Source: Plantactinospora soyae (GTDB taxonomy: Bacteria; Actinomycetota; Actinomycetes; Mycobacteriales; Micromonosporaceae). From it: 64,000 nt of DNA. Location of the stretch: NCBI RefSeq assembly GCF_014874095.1, contig NZ_JADBEB010000001.1, forward strand, positions 3,472,001 to 3,536,000. Reading direction: 5' to 3'. Position numbers and translations under genes: made by a program. Of this stretch, positions 15,794-24,380 are shown in pieces (positions within the stretch are counted from its first letter, which is position 1; every line of letters begins with the position of its first letter). The notes beneath the pieces were generated by a model. The model had not been told where the DNA came from. It worked only from the letters and a program-made list of their open reading frames with translations, and searched no databases.

Positions 15794-17032
15794 TCAGGTG
15801 CCCAGGTCGGCCGGGACCGGTAGGGCGCTGCCCTTGATGAACTCTGTCCAGGACTGGTTCCAGGCGGTCCAGCCGTTGCCGGCCTCCAGCTTCCGTTCGG
15901 TGCCGGTGATCGTCACCGGGTCGCCGGCCTTGGTCTTCTCGAACAGCCAGCGCGCGTTCGGGGTGGAGACGTTCACGCAGCCGTGCGAGACGTTGCGCCG
16001 GCCCTGGTCGCCGACGGACCACGGAGCGGCGTGGATGTACTCCCCGCCCCAGGTCAGCCGCTGGGCAAAGTCGATTTCGGTGACGTAGCGGTTCGACGGG
16101 TCCGGGTCGTCCCGGGTGTCGAAGACGGTGGAGGACTTCTTCTCCATCACCACCATCTTGCCGCTCGACGACGGGGTGGCCTTCTTGCCGAGGCTCACCG
16201 GGATGGTCCGGACCAGCTTGTCGTTCTCGAAGACGGTCATCTTCTTGGTCTTGTTGTCGACCTTCATCTCGAACTTGCTGCCGATCTTCGAGGTGGCCTT
16301 CCGGTCGACGTTGCCGTACCGACCGTTGCTCAGCGGAATGCCCTCCAGGCCGATCCGTACGGTGAGCGTGGTGCCCGGCTGCCAGTACTCGGGCGCCCGG
16401 TAGTAGGCCTGGGTGCCGTTCGAGACCCAGTGCCAGGCGCCCGGCTGCGGCGGGTTCGAGTTGACGAACATCCGGTTCTGCACCTTGGCCCGGTCCTTCT
16501 TGGTGATGCCCGGCGAGAACTCCACCACCACCGGCATGGCCACGCCGTACGTCTTGTCGTCGAAGAGGTAGAGCCCGGAACCGATGACCGACCTCGGCTT
16601 CGCCATCGTGGTGAAGGAGGTCGTCTTGGTCTCGCTCTGCCCGCTCGCCGTGGTCGCGGTCACCTTGGCGGTGTACGTCTTCGAGTACTTCAGCGGTGCG
16701 GCCGGTACCCAGGAGGAGCCGTCCTCCCGCATGGCGCCCTTGACCGTGCCCACGCCGGCGGCGGTCAGGCTGACGCTGGTGATCTTTCCACCAGTGATCT
16801 TGGTGCCGATCTCGGCGCTGACCGGTTGCTTCTTCGCGCCGCTGGCCGGTGTGATGCTGAAGGCGAGCGGCTCGGCCGCTGGTGTCGGCGTCGCGGTCGC
16901 TCCGGCGCTGGTACCGCTACCGTTCCCGAACTGCGGTTTCTCGCCTCCGTCGCCGCCGCAGGCTGCCAGACCCAATGGCGCGACGACCGCCAGCGCGACG
17001 ATCATCGCCCAGCTGCGCGTGTTCCTGCCCAT
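15794..17032 (-). CDS. L,D-transpeptidase lipoprotein, copy 2
   Basis: Paralogue of the neighbouring gene: lipobox PLGLAAC, two Ig-like domains, then the YkuD domain with LTWGGEYIHAAPWS and catalytic SHGCVNVS. The N-terminal half has diverged strongly while the catalytic half stays close (for example NRYVTEIDFAQRLTWGGE here, NRYVTDIEYAQRLTWGGE in copy 1). ATG 17032 has GAGG 6 nt upstream and is preferred over the GTG two codons earlier. The gap between the two genes is 172 bp, enough for a separate promoter, so independent expression is possible. Confidence 0.93.
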   Translation of the reverse strand: MGRNTRSWAMIVALAVVAPLGLAACGGDGGEKPQFGNGSGTSAGATATPTPAAEPLAFSITPASGAKKQPVSAEIGTKITGGKITSVSLTAAGVGTVKGAMREDGSSWVPAAPLKYSKTYTAKVTATTASGQSETKTTSFTTMAKPRSVIGSGLYLFDDKTYGVAMPVVVEFSPGITKKDRAKVQNRMFVNSNPPQPGAWHWVSNGTQAYYRAPEYWQPGTTLTVRIGLEGIPLSNGRYGNVDRKATSKIGSKFEMKVDNKTKKMTVFENDKLVRTIPVSLGKKATPSSSGKMVVMEKKSSTVFDTRDDPDPSNRYVTEIDFAQRLTWGGEYIHAAPWSVGDQGRRNVSHGCVNVSTPNARWLFEKTKAGDPVTITGTERKLEAGNGWTAWNQSWTEFIKGSALPVPADLGT

Positions 17033-17221
17033 CCCCACCTCGGTCCACTCGAATCCCGGGGGACATCGTGCCCTATCACCGCCACACTTTTGACCCCGGA
17101 CATCTAGACTAGTGGGCGGAATATGGCGATTTGTCGCATCCGGTGGGTTGGTGCGGGCAGCTGGGTAACTGGTTGGAGGAGCCTCGTCAGCCCGTGTTAG
17201 GGTTTCTCCCGTTGTCAGCGA

Positions 17222-17297
17222 GCGCCGCTAGCTCAACTGGCAGAGCAGCGGACTCTTAATCCGCGGGTTCGGGGTTCGAGTCCCTGGCGGCGCACCA
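17222..17297 (+). tRNA. tRNA-Lys (anticodon CTT) with encoded CCA; insertion site of the island
   Basis: Acceptor GCGCCGC (17222-17228) pairs with GCGGCGC (17287-17293), the discriminator is A17294, and CCA is encoded at 17295-17297. The anticodon loop ACTCTTAAT reads CTT. The T-arm is GGTTCGAGTCC. The 3' 45 nt recur exactly at 54497-54541, so this complete copy is the functional gene reconstituted by an integrated element. Confidence 0.95.
17253..17297 (+). repeat. attL: left 45-bp direct repeat (3' end of tRNA-Lys)
   Basis: The segment from the anticodon to CCA is identical, base for base, to 54497-54541, and the match stops sharply on both sides (A versus G before it, C versus A after it). 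This is the classic signature of tyrosine-integrase insertion into a tRNA 3' end. Confidence 0.9.
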
Positions 17298-17303
17298 CTG
17301 AAG

Positions 17304-17345
17304 TAGGCCCTGACCTGGGTATCCACCTGGGTCCGGGCCTTTTTC
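17304..17345 (+). terminator. Terminator downstream of tRNA-Lys
   Basis: A hairpin built from AGGCCC / GGGCCT with an inner CCTGGGT / ACCTGGG pairing ends in TTTTT. Related hairpins follow the other two copies of the tRNA 3' end (21478-21516 and 54548-54588), so the terminator travelled with the attachment site. Confidence 0.8.
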
Positions 17346-17588
17346 ATTGCCGCCGGCGTGCCCGGGGGCGCTCGACGGGTGCTCGGGAGCCGTTGGACTG
17401 GGTCGACGATGTCGGTACCCGGCGCCGGGCTCGTGGACGTCGGCGGGCCGCCACGACGTTCGTTGCGGGTGCACCTGGTCGGAGCTAACCACGGAGCATC
17501 ACCGACGCTGGCCGGGCTTGTGTGGATGGCTCGATCCGCCGTTATTCGTCTTGCATCGATGCTTGCAGTCCGGTCATACCATGCGCGG

Positions 17589-18254
17589 GTGCAACCGATC
17601 GACAGGGAAGAGTTCGCTGCCGGTGTCCGGTGGTGGCAGACGAAGACGAGTTGGCCGAACGACTTCCACAACAATGCCTACGTGGAGCTGGCCGCTCTGA
17701 ACCCGGATGGAGAATTTCTGGACGACTGGTGGCCGAACTTCCTTCGACGGTTGAGCAGGTGGAGGGCGGTGCGACCGCTCTCTAAGGCCGCCGTGACCGC
17801 TCTGCTTGTTGCTAACCGGGAACACCTGGGCGGCGCGTGGCATCAGGCATGCGCGCCGGTGAAGGACCTGGACATCACCGGCGTCACCTGGGAGCAGGTG
17901 CGGGCGTTCCCCGAAGTGGTCGCGCGGCTGAAGCCGACGAAGTCGAGGTCTCCGGTGTTCCCGTCGAAGTTCTGCCACTTCCTTCTTCCCCGGATTTTTC
18001 CGGTCTTCGACAATGCGGCCGTAGGTGATTCTCGGAGCCGGGGCGGGCGTGGTCCGTCGACCCCGCTCACTTACGAGGGATACTTCAACTTGGTCAAGGA
18101 GACCTGGGCGGCCACACCCGCCGAGCTTCAGGCCGAGTTCGTCGCGGAGCTGACCCGCCTTGTCGAAGGCGAGGGTCGCAGCCCTCTGTGTGACGGCTTT
18201 CCGATGGCAACCAAGATCACTGAGCTGGCGCTCATCGGACGTCGCCACGCTTGA
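17589..18254 (+). CDS. Hypothetical protein, helical, with DUF6308-like C-terminal pattern
   Basis: The 221-aa product is not assigned by me to a named family. The conserved-looking core is SPVFPSKFCHFLLPRIFPVFDNAAVG, and the pattern K-F-x-H-F-L-x-P-x-x-F-P-x-x-D resembles helical proteins with a lysine followed by an acidic residue, as in DUF6308-type proteins and DNA glycosylase-like folds. The frame is open further left into tRNA-flanking DNA, so I use GTG 17589, where codon use becomes convincing (VQPIDREEFAAGV). It is the first gene in the island. No partner gene is evident. Confidence 0.55.
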   Translation: MQPIDREEFAAGVRWWQTKTSWPNDFHNNAYVELAALNPDGEFLDDWWPNFLRRLSRWRAVRPLSKAAVTALLVANREHLGGAWHQACAPVKDLDITGVTWEQVRAFPEVVARLKPTKSRSPVFPSKFCHFLLPRIFPVFDNAAVGDSRSRGGRGPSTPLTYEGYFNLVKETWAATPAELQAEFVAELTRLVEGEGRSPLCDGFPMATKITELALIGRRHA

Positions 18255-18306
18255 TGCTGCGTCACGTCTCCTGGCAAACCGGAGTCGGGTCACGACATCG
18301 CCGATC

Positions 18307-18945
18307 TCATGATTTCCTCCGGTCCGGCCCGTACAGCACCAGGAGACCTTCGTGCAGCGAGACCAGTTCGGCCTCTGCTTGCTCGACGTCCCGCTCGGCG
18401 AGCAGCAACATGGCGATGCCGCGGCGCAACGCCGGAGCGATACAGGAGGCATCGCCCTCGATCATGCGTACCTGGGCTGGGATCTGGCGGAACTGACGTA
18501 GTGGGGTAATGGAGTGGCTGAGGTTGGCACGCCAGTGGGCCGGCCGCCGGAGGCAGGCCATCGCCTCGCCGTTGTTCGGCCTCTCGCCCGGGCGAACGCC
18601 CCGAGGAGCGCGTCGAACTCGGGCAGCGCCTCGCGGAAGTCTCCACCGATGACGGGGACCGCCCGGCGTTGGCGTATCTGCAGTACGCCCGGGCTTTCCA
18701 GCCCCAGTCCGGCAGCGGCCGGCCCGATGACCTGGCGCGGCGCCTTGGCGGCCTGGGTGCAGCGCTCGTCGGCAAGCAGGGTCGTTCGAGTTCGCAATGG
18801 CCTCGCTGATCACGTCCCGAAGTGCGGTTCCGGGAGTGGTCTCCGACGGCTGCGTCAGAGCGGCCGACCTGTGCGGGAGATGAAACGGTTTTCGGTGCGT
18901 CGGCGAGAAAATGCCCGCAGCCCAGGCGCAATAGGTTGACGGCAA
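18307..18945 (-). pseudogene. Possible frameshifted remnant
   Basis: Two minus-strand frames alternate in coding-like character. The N-terminal part (from 18945) reads PGTALRDVISEAIANSND, the middle part (18797-18550, another frame) reads LEFALLGAF-type helical sequence around GGDFREALPEFDALLGAF, and the C-terminal part returns to the first frame with GIAMLLLAERDVEQAEAEL ending at 18307. This fits one gene broken by two shifts, in a 760-bp stretch that otherwise lacks a gene. It could also be chance; I do not recognise the family. Confidence 0.3.
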
Positions 18946-19018
18946 TCATACTGGCGGCCACCGACTATCGGATGACCGGAGGAGTGATCCAACCCAAGAT
19001 CGCCGTTATGTTGCCAAT

Positions 19019-21394
19019 GTGGCTGCGACGATCCCGCCTTCGGGTTGGCAGATCAGCGTGATGCTGCCGGTTTACGGCCGGTGGCAGCAGTTTCGGTTGA
19101 GGGCTCCAGTTCGGTACGTCTGTGCTGCCTGCGGCATGGAGAAGACCACACAGCTTGTTGCCGTAAGCGGGCGCGACTGGTCGGAACCGACCTGCGGCGA
19201 GTGCTACCGCTTTGCCATAACCGCAGAGAATCCTGGACATTCTGACAACCCAGCGGACAACGGCGAGCCGGAGCGGGCACCGCTCGGGCTGCCCCAGTCA
19301 TCGGCCCCACAGCGGCTGACCCGAGGTCTTCGGGAGCTCGTCGATGTCTTGATCGCGCGCGCTGCTGGTCGGGAGCTGACTCTTGAAGAGGATGGGCTGG
19401 TTGCCAAATACTCTAGCGAGGTCGTCTACCCTGCGGCTCTCAGGTACGCCTACGCGCTCATCGACCGCGAGGCGTCCCCCGGTGAAGAAGATGTCAACGC
19501 CGACCGCGGCCGCGTACGCGCGCTGCTCGACCAGGAACTCCGGGCGGTCATCACCGAACGGGGCCGCCGCCAGGAGGAAGAACGTACTGTTTTCGGATCG
19601 ACTGAGCGCGTTCAGGACCCGCTACCTGCCCTGGTGCTGTCGAGGCTACGCACCGCAGAGTTTCGCGATGCGTTGACTAAGGTTCTAGCGGAACAGGGGG
19701 TGATGCTAAGGGACCTTGACATGCCAGCCGTAACGCTCTGGGAATGGCTGAGCGTCCTGCGGCAGAAAGATAATCCCTCAATACCGCCGGAAGTGCGTGA
19801 CCTGCGACGACTCAGTACTAAGTCTTTCAAGCAGCACCTCGTGAGGATGGCCCGCGAACCCGAGCCATCCCTGGCGGCCCTATCCCACCCATCGATTCTG
19901 GAACGGTGGGCGGCCTACGCCAACGATGTTGTGAAACTACTCAACCAGGAGCGCCGCCGCGTCGCGAAGAAGCTTGCCAAGACCCCTATAGAGGAGCGTA
20001 ACGGGCTGCGGCAACCGACGACGGAGATAGACGCGTACGCTATGGCCTGTGCCATGGAGACGATGGCGACACTGCGGCTGCAGAACCTGAAGCACCGGGT
20101 ACACCGGATGTTCCAGGGGTCAAGTACACGCCGGGAAAGAGCGGCTCGGCTTGTCCAGGCTGCGAACATCGTGGTACGCAACGAGCCGCGCCTTGCGGTA
20201 CCGACCCGCGACATTTGCGTCGCGCACACGGCCAGCTGTCCGATCGCCGCGCGCGGCGAATCGTGCGCGGAGTGCGTGCCGGTGATCCTGGCCCGCTTGC
20301 AGGCTTTGTTGTCCGCTCCACCTCCTCGGCCGGTCGTGACCGCAGCGCCAAGGAAGGTGCCGAACCCGCTCGCTCGACCCGCTCCGAGGCCGTCCGCAAG
20401 CAGGCTTCCGGCGCCCCGGTTGCTGACACCCGACCAGACCTCTCACGTGCGATGGGCGCCCGGCAGCGACCGAATCCGCGTTGGCCCAGTCAAGGCGATG
20501 TGGCAGGTGGCCGTTACCCGCGACGACGTGGCCCGCGGTCGATGCCCACTACCTGAGGGGACGGTGCTGCCACCGGATGAGGTCCGACAGCTGCGTCTGT
20601 ACTTCGAGCACGCCGGCAGCGCACTGCCTCCGCAGCGGGTGACGTTGCGCTGCCTTGCGGGACGGTGGGAGCTAAGCCGTGTTCGGTGGCCTAAGTCTCT
20701 ACGGTCAGGGCTGCTTGTCACCTTCATCTGGCGTACGGATGGCACAACTCTCACCGCAGCAACTAAGCCGCTGCGTCAACCGGAACGGATCGACGGCATC
20801 GAGTTCCGACACGAGTTCGATCGTTTGGTGGTTACGCGTGAACTGGCGCCGGGGGGACGCCCCAGCGGAGGAGCCCTCTCCCTTTCGATGGAGAACTGGG
20901 TCCTGCGCACACTTCGTGTACTTGGCCATCTCTGCCCACAGGGCACAGCAACCCTCGCCGAGGACGCGCTGTTACGCAACTGCCTCAGGCTCGGCATGCC
21001 CCCCGAGATGACAGACGAGATCCCCAAGGCGGTCAAGGCACTCGTTGCCGCAGGCCGGATCCGCCAGGTACGTGGTGGCCGTGACACCTATGGTGATCTA
21101 TGGTACCCGGCCCGCCGTGGCGACATGCCCACCGACCTACTCCGCTATCAACCCACCATTGAAGTAATGAAACCGCAGCGTGTAGGCCGGACAGGTGTGC
21201 CGACCAATCGCAGTGCCCACCCGGTGCACGGCTTTGTCCGCCGGCTTCCCGCCGGCGCCCATGCCTCGGAGAAGCAGATTGAGCTGCACAGCGAGGCGGT
21301 GGCTGCGGCAGAGGTCGCAAACCGCCCCCTCGACCCCGACCGCTTCACCTTCGTGGCCAAGTTCCGGCGTGACGCCACGCGTCGGGGTCGCTGA
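19019..21394 (+). CDS. Large protein of unknown function with Cys-pair (zinc-ribbon-like) N-terminus
   Basis: The 791-aa product is not recognised. The N-terminus has CAACGMEK and, 20 residues later, CGEC, a four-Cys zinc-ribbon pattern. A second Cys/His-rich knot, CVAHTASCPIAARGESCAEC, lies near residue 400. Between them is a helical, charged region; after about residue 430 a Pro/Ala linker leads to a C-terminal region with beta-rich and winged-helix-like segments (GALSLSMENWVLRTLRVLG, AVKALVAAGRIRQV). The start is GTG 19019 or ATG 19061. Codon use is less GC-biased than the chromosome, in line with transfer. It ends 42 bp before the decayed att copy, so it belongs to the first insertion layer. 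Confidence 0.65.
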   Translation: MAATIPPSGWQISVMLPVYGRWQQFRLRAPVRYVCAACGMEKTTQLVAVSGRDWSEPTCGECYRFAITAENPGHSDNPADNGEPERAPLGLPQSSAPQRLTRGLRELVDVLIARAAGRELTLEEDGLVAKYSSEVVYPAALRYAYALIDREASPGEEDVNADRGRVRALLDQELRAVITERGRRQEEERTVFGSTERVQDPLPALVLSRLRTAEFRDALTKVLAEQGVMLRDLDMPAVTLWEWLSVLRQKDNPSIPPEVRDLRRLSTKSFKQHLVRMAREPEPSLAALSHPSILERWAAYANDVVKLLNQERRRVAKKLAKTPIEERNGLRQPTTEIDAYAMACAMETMATLRLQNLKHRVHRMFQGSSTRRERAARLVQAANIVVRNEPRLAVPTRDICVAHTASCPIAARGESCAECVPVILARLQALLSAPPPRPVVTAAPRKVPNPLARPAPRPSASRLPAPRLLTPDQTSHVRWAPGSDRIRVGPVKAMWQVAVTRDDVARGRCPLPEGTVLPPDEVRQLRLYFEHAGSALPPQRVTLRCLAGRWELSRVRWPKSLRSGLLVTFIWRTDGTTLTAATKPLRQPERIDGIEFRHEFDRLVVTRELAPGGRPSGGALSLSMENWVLRTLRVLGHLCPQGTATLAEDALLRNCLRLGMPPEMTDEIPKAVKALVAAGRIRQVRGGRDTYGDLWYPARRGDMPTDLLRYQPTIEVMKPQRVGRTGVPTNRSAHPVHGFVRRLPAGAHASEKQIELHSEAVAAAEVANRPLDPDRFTFVAKFRRDATRRGR

Positions 21395-21435
21395 CGAGGC
21401 AATCGCCAATACCGCAGTGCAGAGTTTCGGGCTAT

Positions 21436-21470
21436 CGGGTTCGGGGCTCGAGTCTCTGGCGGCGTACTAC
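21436..21470 (+). repeat. Decayed third copy of the tRNA-Lys 3' end (ancestral att site)
   Basis: Thirty-one of 35 positions match the tRNA-Lys 3' end from the T-arm to CCA, and all four differences are C/T transitions. It is followed by a terminator-like hairpin (21478-21516) and by a GGGTGTTCGGGAGCGGTTGGAC segment (21548-21569) that also follows the other two copies. This marks a former insertion boundary. Confidence 0.8.
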
Positions 21471-21646
21471 TGATCATGGGCCTGACCTAGGGTTCCTTTC
21501 CGGGTTCGGGCCTTTTCGCGCTCCGTGCCGTGGCCGAGGTGTCCGAAGGGTGTTCGGGAGCGGTTGGACCGGGGCGGCGTGGCCGGGACACACGATGTAT
21601 TCGGAGCATCCCTTCCGGACCCGTCGTAGACAGTTACCCTGGCCGC

Positions 21647-21943
21647 GTGGGAGCGCGGTCACGGGTTCGAGTGCAGGGGGACCTCTACCACCCTGTGGTG
21701 CCGTCCGGCGCCGTCTATGTCGGGCGGCAGGGGTTCGGGTTGCGGCGTTCTCCCTGGGCCAATCCGTTCAGTCTTCGCAGTCATGATCGGGTTGAGGCGT
21801 TGCGCCTGTATAGGCAGTGGCTTGTGGGGCAGCCAGCGCTCGTTGAGCGGGCACGGCGGGAACTCGCCGGAAAGCAGTTGGCGTGTTGGTGCCGCGTTGA
21901 GGATGCCTGTCACGCTGATGTGCTGACCGAGATCATCGGTTGA
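21647..21943 (+). CDS. DUF4326-domain protein
   Basis: Small protein (98 aa) with the DUF4326 pattern: VYVGRQGFGLRRSPWANPF, then RVEALRLYRQWL and the Cys-rich end LACWCRVEDACHADVL. DUF4326 proteins are frequent in phages and mobile islands; their function is not established. The GTG 21647 start is chosen because the frame upstream is junction DNA from the att region. It converges on, and overlaps by 11 bp, the next gene on the other strand. Confidence 0.8.
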   Translation: MGARSRVRVQGDLYHPVVPSGAVYVGRQGFGLRRSPWANPFSLRSHDRVEALRLYRQWLVGQPALVERARRELAGKQLACWCRVEDACHADVLTEIIG

Positions 21944-22823
21944 CGCGTCGTCGGTATCGAGGGGTGGGTCGTCGGGGTGCGTAGACGCCGCCGATGCTGA
22001 AAGATTGCGGTCTTGCCGCTTGGTTGCCCACGTAGAAGGCGACGTCGCGGTCGGCGGAGCAGAGTTGGGTGAGGAACTTGTGTTTCAGCTGATCGGCAGC
22101 CTCCGCGTCGGTGAGCTGGCTCAGACGACGTTGTAGGGCGACGAACTCCCAGTCCCAGAGCGTCTGCTGGTGACCGCGGCAACGGCGGTCTGCGCATCGG
22201 TAGCGGTAGGCGCCGGTGAATCGCGGTGCCTGAAGAGGGCTGCGCTTGGACGGCTCCAGTAGGTCGAGCTGGTGGAGGTAGCCGGCTATCTTCTTGCGAT
22301 CCTCCACCGACCAGCCGGGATGGCGCTTGACCTGTAAGGCCGAGATGTCGGCGACGCGAACCAGTGCGATCGATCGTGCGCTCGGGTCGTCGCGGGTCTG
22401 CTCGTTGAGCCGGCACATGGAGTCTTCGACGAGTGGATCGAGAAGATTTCGGCGTGACTGCTGGTTGGTCAGGTGCTGCTCGGTGGTGATGCTATCCACG
22501 ATCGGCTTCCAGCTCTCGCGACGCTGGTCCTGCCTGGCCGGCAGCGCATCGAGGTGGACGATGTCGTACTTGCGGAACTTGCTCTCGTCGGCCAGATCCC
22601 GAAAGTGGATCGGGTAGAGCCGAATCCAGCCGGTCCAGGGCGTGTCCAGGCCGAGCGCGCCGACGCAGACTGTCTCCCCGTAGCGGGCCGAGGGATTGGG
22701 GGCCGCCTTCACGGTGATCAAAAGGCGGAGTGTCGCTGGTCGTGTCAGTACTGGCTTCGATGGCGGATTCTCATCCGCGCCCGGTCCCCACAACGGAAGT
22801 TGTCCCAACGGAACCACCAACAT
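21933..22823 (-). CDS. Hypothetical protein with Cys/His motif
   Basis: About 296 aa, not assigned by me to a named family. The N-terminal half has LLITVKAAPNPSARYGETVC and an aromatic stretch TPWTGWIRLYPIHFRDLAD; the C-terminal half has YRYRCADRRCRGHQQTLWDW, a C-x4-C-x2-H pattern that could bind a metal. Similar proteins occur, in my memory, as lone genes in actinobacterial islands. I use ATG 22823 (an AGGAAG lies 12 nt upstream); GTG 22847 is the alternative. Tail-to-tail with the DUF4326 gene. Confidence 0.6.
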   Translation of the reverse strand: MLVVPLGQLPLWGPGADENPPSKPVLTRPATLRLLITVKAAPNPSARYGETVCVGALGLDTPWTGWIRLYPIHFRDLADESKFRKYDIVHLDALPARQDQRRESWKPIVDSITTEQHLTNQQSRRNLLDPLVEDSMCRLNEQTRDDPSARSIALVRVADISALQVKRHPGWSVEDRKKIAGYLHQLDLLEPSKRSPLQAPRFTGAYRYRCADRRCRGHQQTLWDWEFVALQRRLSQLTDAEAADQLKHKFLTQLCSADRDVAFYVGNQAARPQSFSIGGVYAPRRPTPRYRRRVNR

Positions 22824-22924
22824 CGCTGAATGTGGCTTCCTGTGCACTTCTCGTTACATAGATAGCTTCGCATCTAAATCGATGAGGCGCTAGCCATCGG
22901 AGGCGACCTAGCTATTGCCTGAGT

Positions 22925-23710
22925 TCATCTGAGGGTTGTGGTTACCGAAGCTGTCAGGGCATCAAGGGGCGCGCAGTGTTCCAGGAGCTCGCGGTCGGGT
23001 GCGCTGAGCTGGCCGTATCCGTCGAGGAAGCTGCCGCGTAGGTCGGGGCGGAGAGGCCAGATGCGGGTGGCGAGGCGTACGAGGTCACGGGCGGGCAGGT
23101 CGTAGCGGCTGTGCTCGAAGTCGATCAGGCGAACAATGCCGTCGTCTCCGTAGATCATGTTGCGGGGCATGAAGTCGAGGTGGCACGGCACGGTCGGCAG
23201 CGGGGCGAGGTCCTGGAGGGCTCGCATGTGGGCGCGTACCTCGGCCCGGTAGCTGGGCGTGACGCGGTCTCCGGCTTGGTGGATCCAGTACTCGGCGCGT
23301 TCGGCGAGCCAGGCTGTCCAGTCCGGCTCCAGCCTCGGCGGTCCGGCTGCGTGGAGCGTCTTGAGCAGCCGTCCTGCCTGGCGGTAGGTGTCCTGCTCGG
23401 CCTCGAGGGAGAGTCTTAGCTGGCTGAGCGGGACACCGGGCACGGCGGTGATGACAATCGCGGGCGGCTCGTCGGTTGTCGCGAGTAGGCGGGGCGCCCG
23501 GTCACCGAGGGCCAGGACCCAGGTCCGGTAGGCGTGCTCCTCCTGCGCGTGCCGTTCATGGCTGCGGTGTGGTTTGACGATCACCTCCCTGTGCGCGGCG
23601 GTTGAGGCGCGTAGTACCTGGGTGCCCGCGTGGCCCGGGTGCCAGGCCACCGGTACGGCGTCGGTGTCGAGAAGACGCCGGCAGAGTTGAAGGAGATCGT
23701 TGCTGGTCAT
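22925..23710 (-). CDS. APH-family phosphotransferase (operon gene 9)
   Basis: Kinase of the aminoglycoside/choline/homoserine kinase superfamily. The catalytic loop HLDFMPRN (H-x-D-x4-N) and the metal motif LIDFEHSRYD are intact, and an ATP-site Lys is seen in REVIVKPH. The 261-aa length is usual. The substrate cannot be deduced; in this operon a nucleoside, sugar or amino alcohol intermediate, or self-resistance by phosphorylation, are all possible. ATG 23710 overlaps the end of the histidine phosphatase gene (ATGA type), so it is the last gene of the leftward operon. Confidence 0.85.
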   Translation of the reverse strand: MTSNDLLQLCRRLLDTDAVPVAWHPGHAGTQVLRASTAAHREVIVKPHRSHERHAQEEHAYRTWVLALGDRAPRLLATTDEPPAIVITAVPGVPLSQLRLSLEAEQDTYRQAGRLLKTLHAAGPPRLEPDWTAWLAERAEYWIHQAGDRVTPSYRAEVRAHMRALQDLAPLPTVPCHLDFMPRNMIYGDDGIVRLIDFEHSRYDLPARDLVRLATRIWPLRPDLRGSFLDGYGQLSAPDRELLEHCAPLDALTASVTTTLR

Positions 23711-24357
23711 CGCTCAGGTTGGAGGTGTCGGGTGTCGTTGTGGGCGGCGAGTTGCCAGATGGTGCGGCCGAACCGGTTGGTTGGTCGCTGCCATCGGGTC
23801 ACCGAGGCGTGATCGGTGACGAATCCGAGCCGCAGGCAGGTGTTTTGGGGGAGTGCAAGGAGGAGATTGTTGGCCGCCTCGATGGTCTCGCCATGGGCGG
23901 CGATGAGGATCCGTTCACCGTCGTGCCGGGCGAGGATCTTCTGCAGGGCTTTGGTCGCCCGCGCGAGGTACTGGTTCCACGTCTCCGAGCCGTTGGCGTA
24001 CGGGATATCCGGAGCGTGTTGGGGTGGACCTTGAAAGGCGGTCTTGACGTCCGCCCACGGTTGGCCGTCGGCGTCGCCGTGGTCAGGCCCGCGAAGTTCC
24101 GGCTCGACGTCGGGTGGCAGTTGGAGGGCCTGCCTGATGATCTCGGCAGTCTGGACTACCCGGAGTCGAGGCGTGGAGTAGAAGATTGCGTACGGTCGAG
24201 CTGTGTGCTCGACGGCCAGCCGGGCAGCGAGCCGGGTGACCTGGTGGCGACCCCGGTCGGTCAGTCCGGTGCAGCCGTGTTCGCCGCCGACGATTCCGGT
24301 GACGTTGCAGGCGGCCTCGCCGTGACGGGCGATGACGAGTTCGGTGGTTGGGGTCAT
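23707..24357 (-). CDS. Histidine phosphatase family protein (operon gene 8)
   Basis: Phosphoglycerate-mutase-like phosphatase, 216 aa. The phospho-accepting motif RHGE is near the N-terminus (LVIARHGEAACN), followed by the family segments GLTDRGRHQV and FYSTPRLRVVQTAEII, and the second catalytic His in IAAHGETIEAANN. ATG 24357 has AAGGAG 9 nt upstream and removes an unconvincing extension. It probably removes a phosphate from a pathway intermediate, for example a nucleoside monophosphate or sugar phosphate; this is inferred from neighbours. Confidence 0.87.
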   Translation of the reverse strand: MTPTTELVIARHGEAACNVTGIVGGEHGCTGLTDRGRHQVTRLAARLAVEHTARPYAIFYSTPRLRVVQTAEIIRQALQLPPDVEPELRGPDHGDADGQPWADVKTAFQGPPQHAPDIPYANGSETWNQYLARATKALQKILARHDGERILIAAHGETIEAANNLLLALPQNTCLRLGFVTDHASVTRWQRPTNRFGRTIWQLAAHNDTRHLQPER

Positions 24358-24380
24358 CGGCAGGGCTCCTTCGGGGACGG

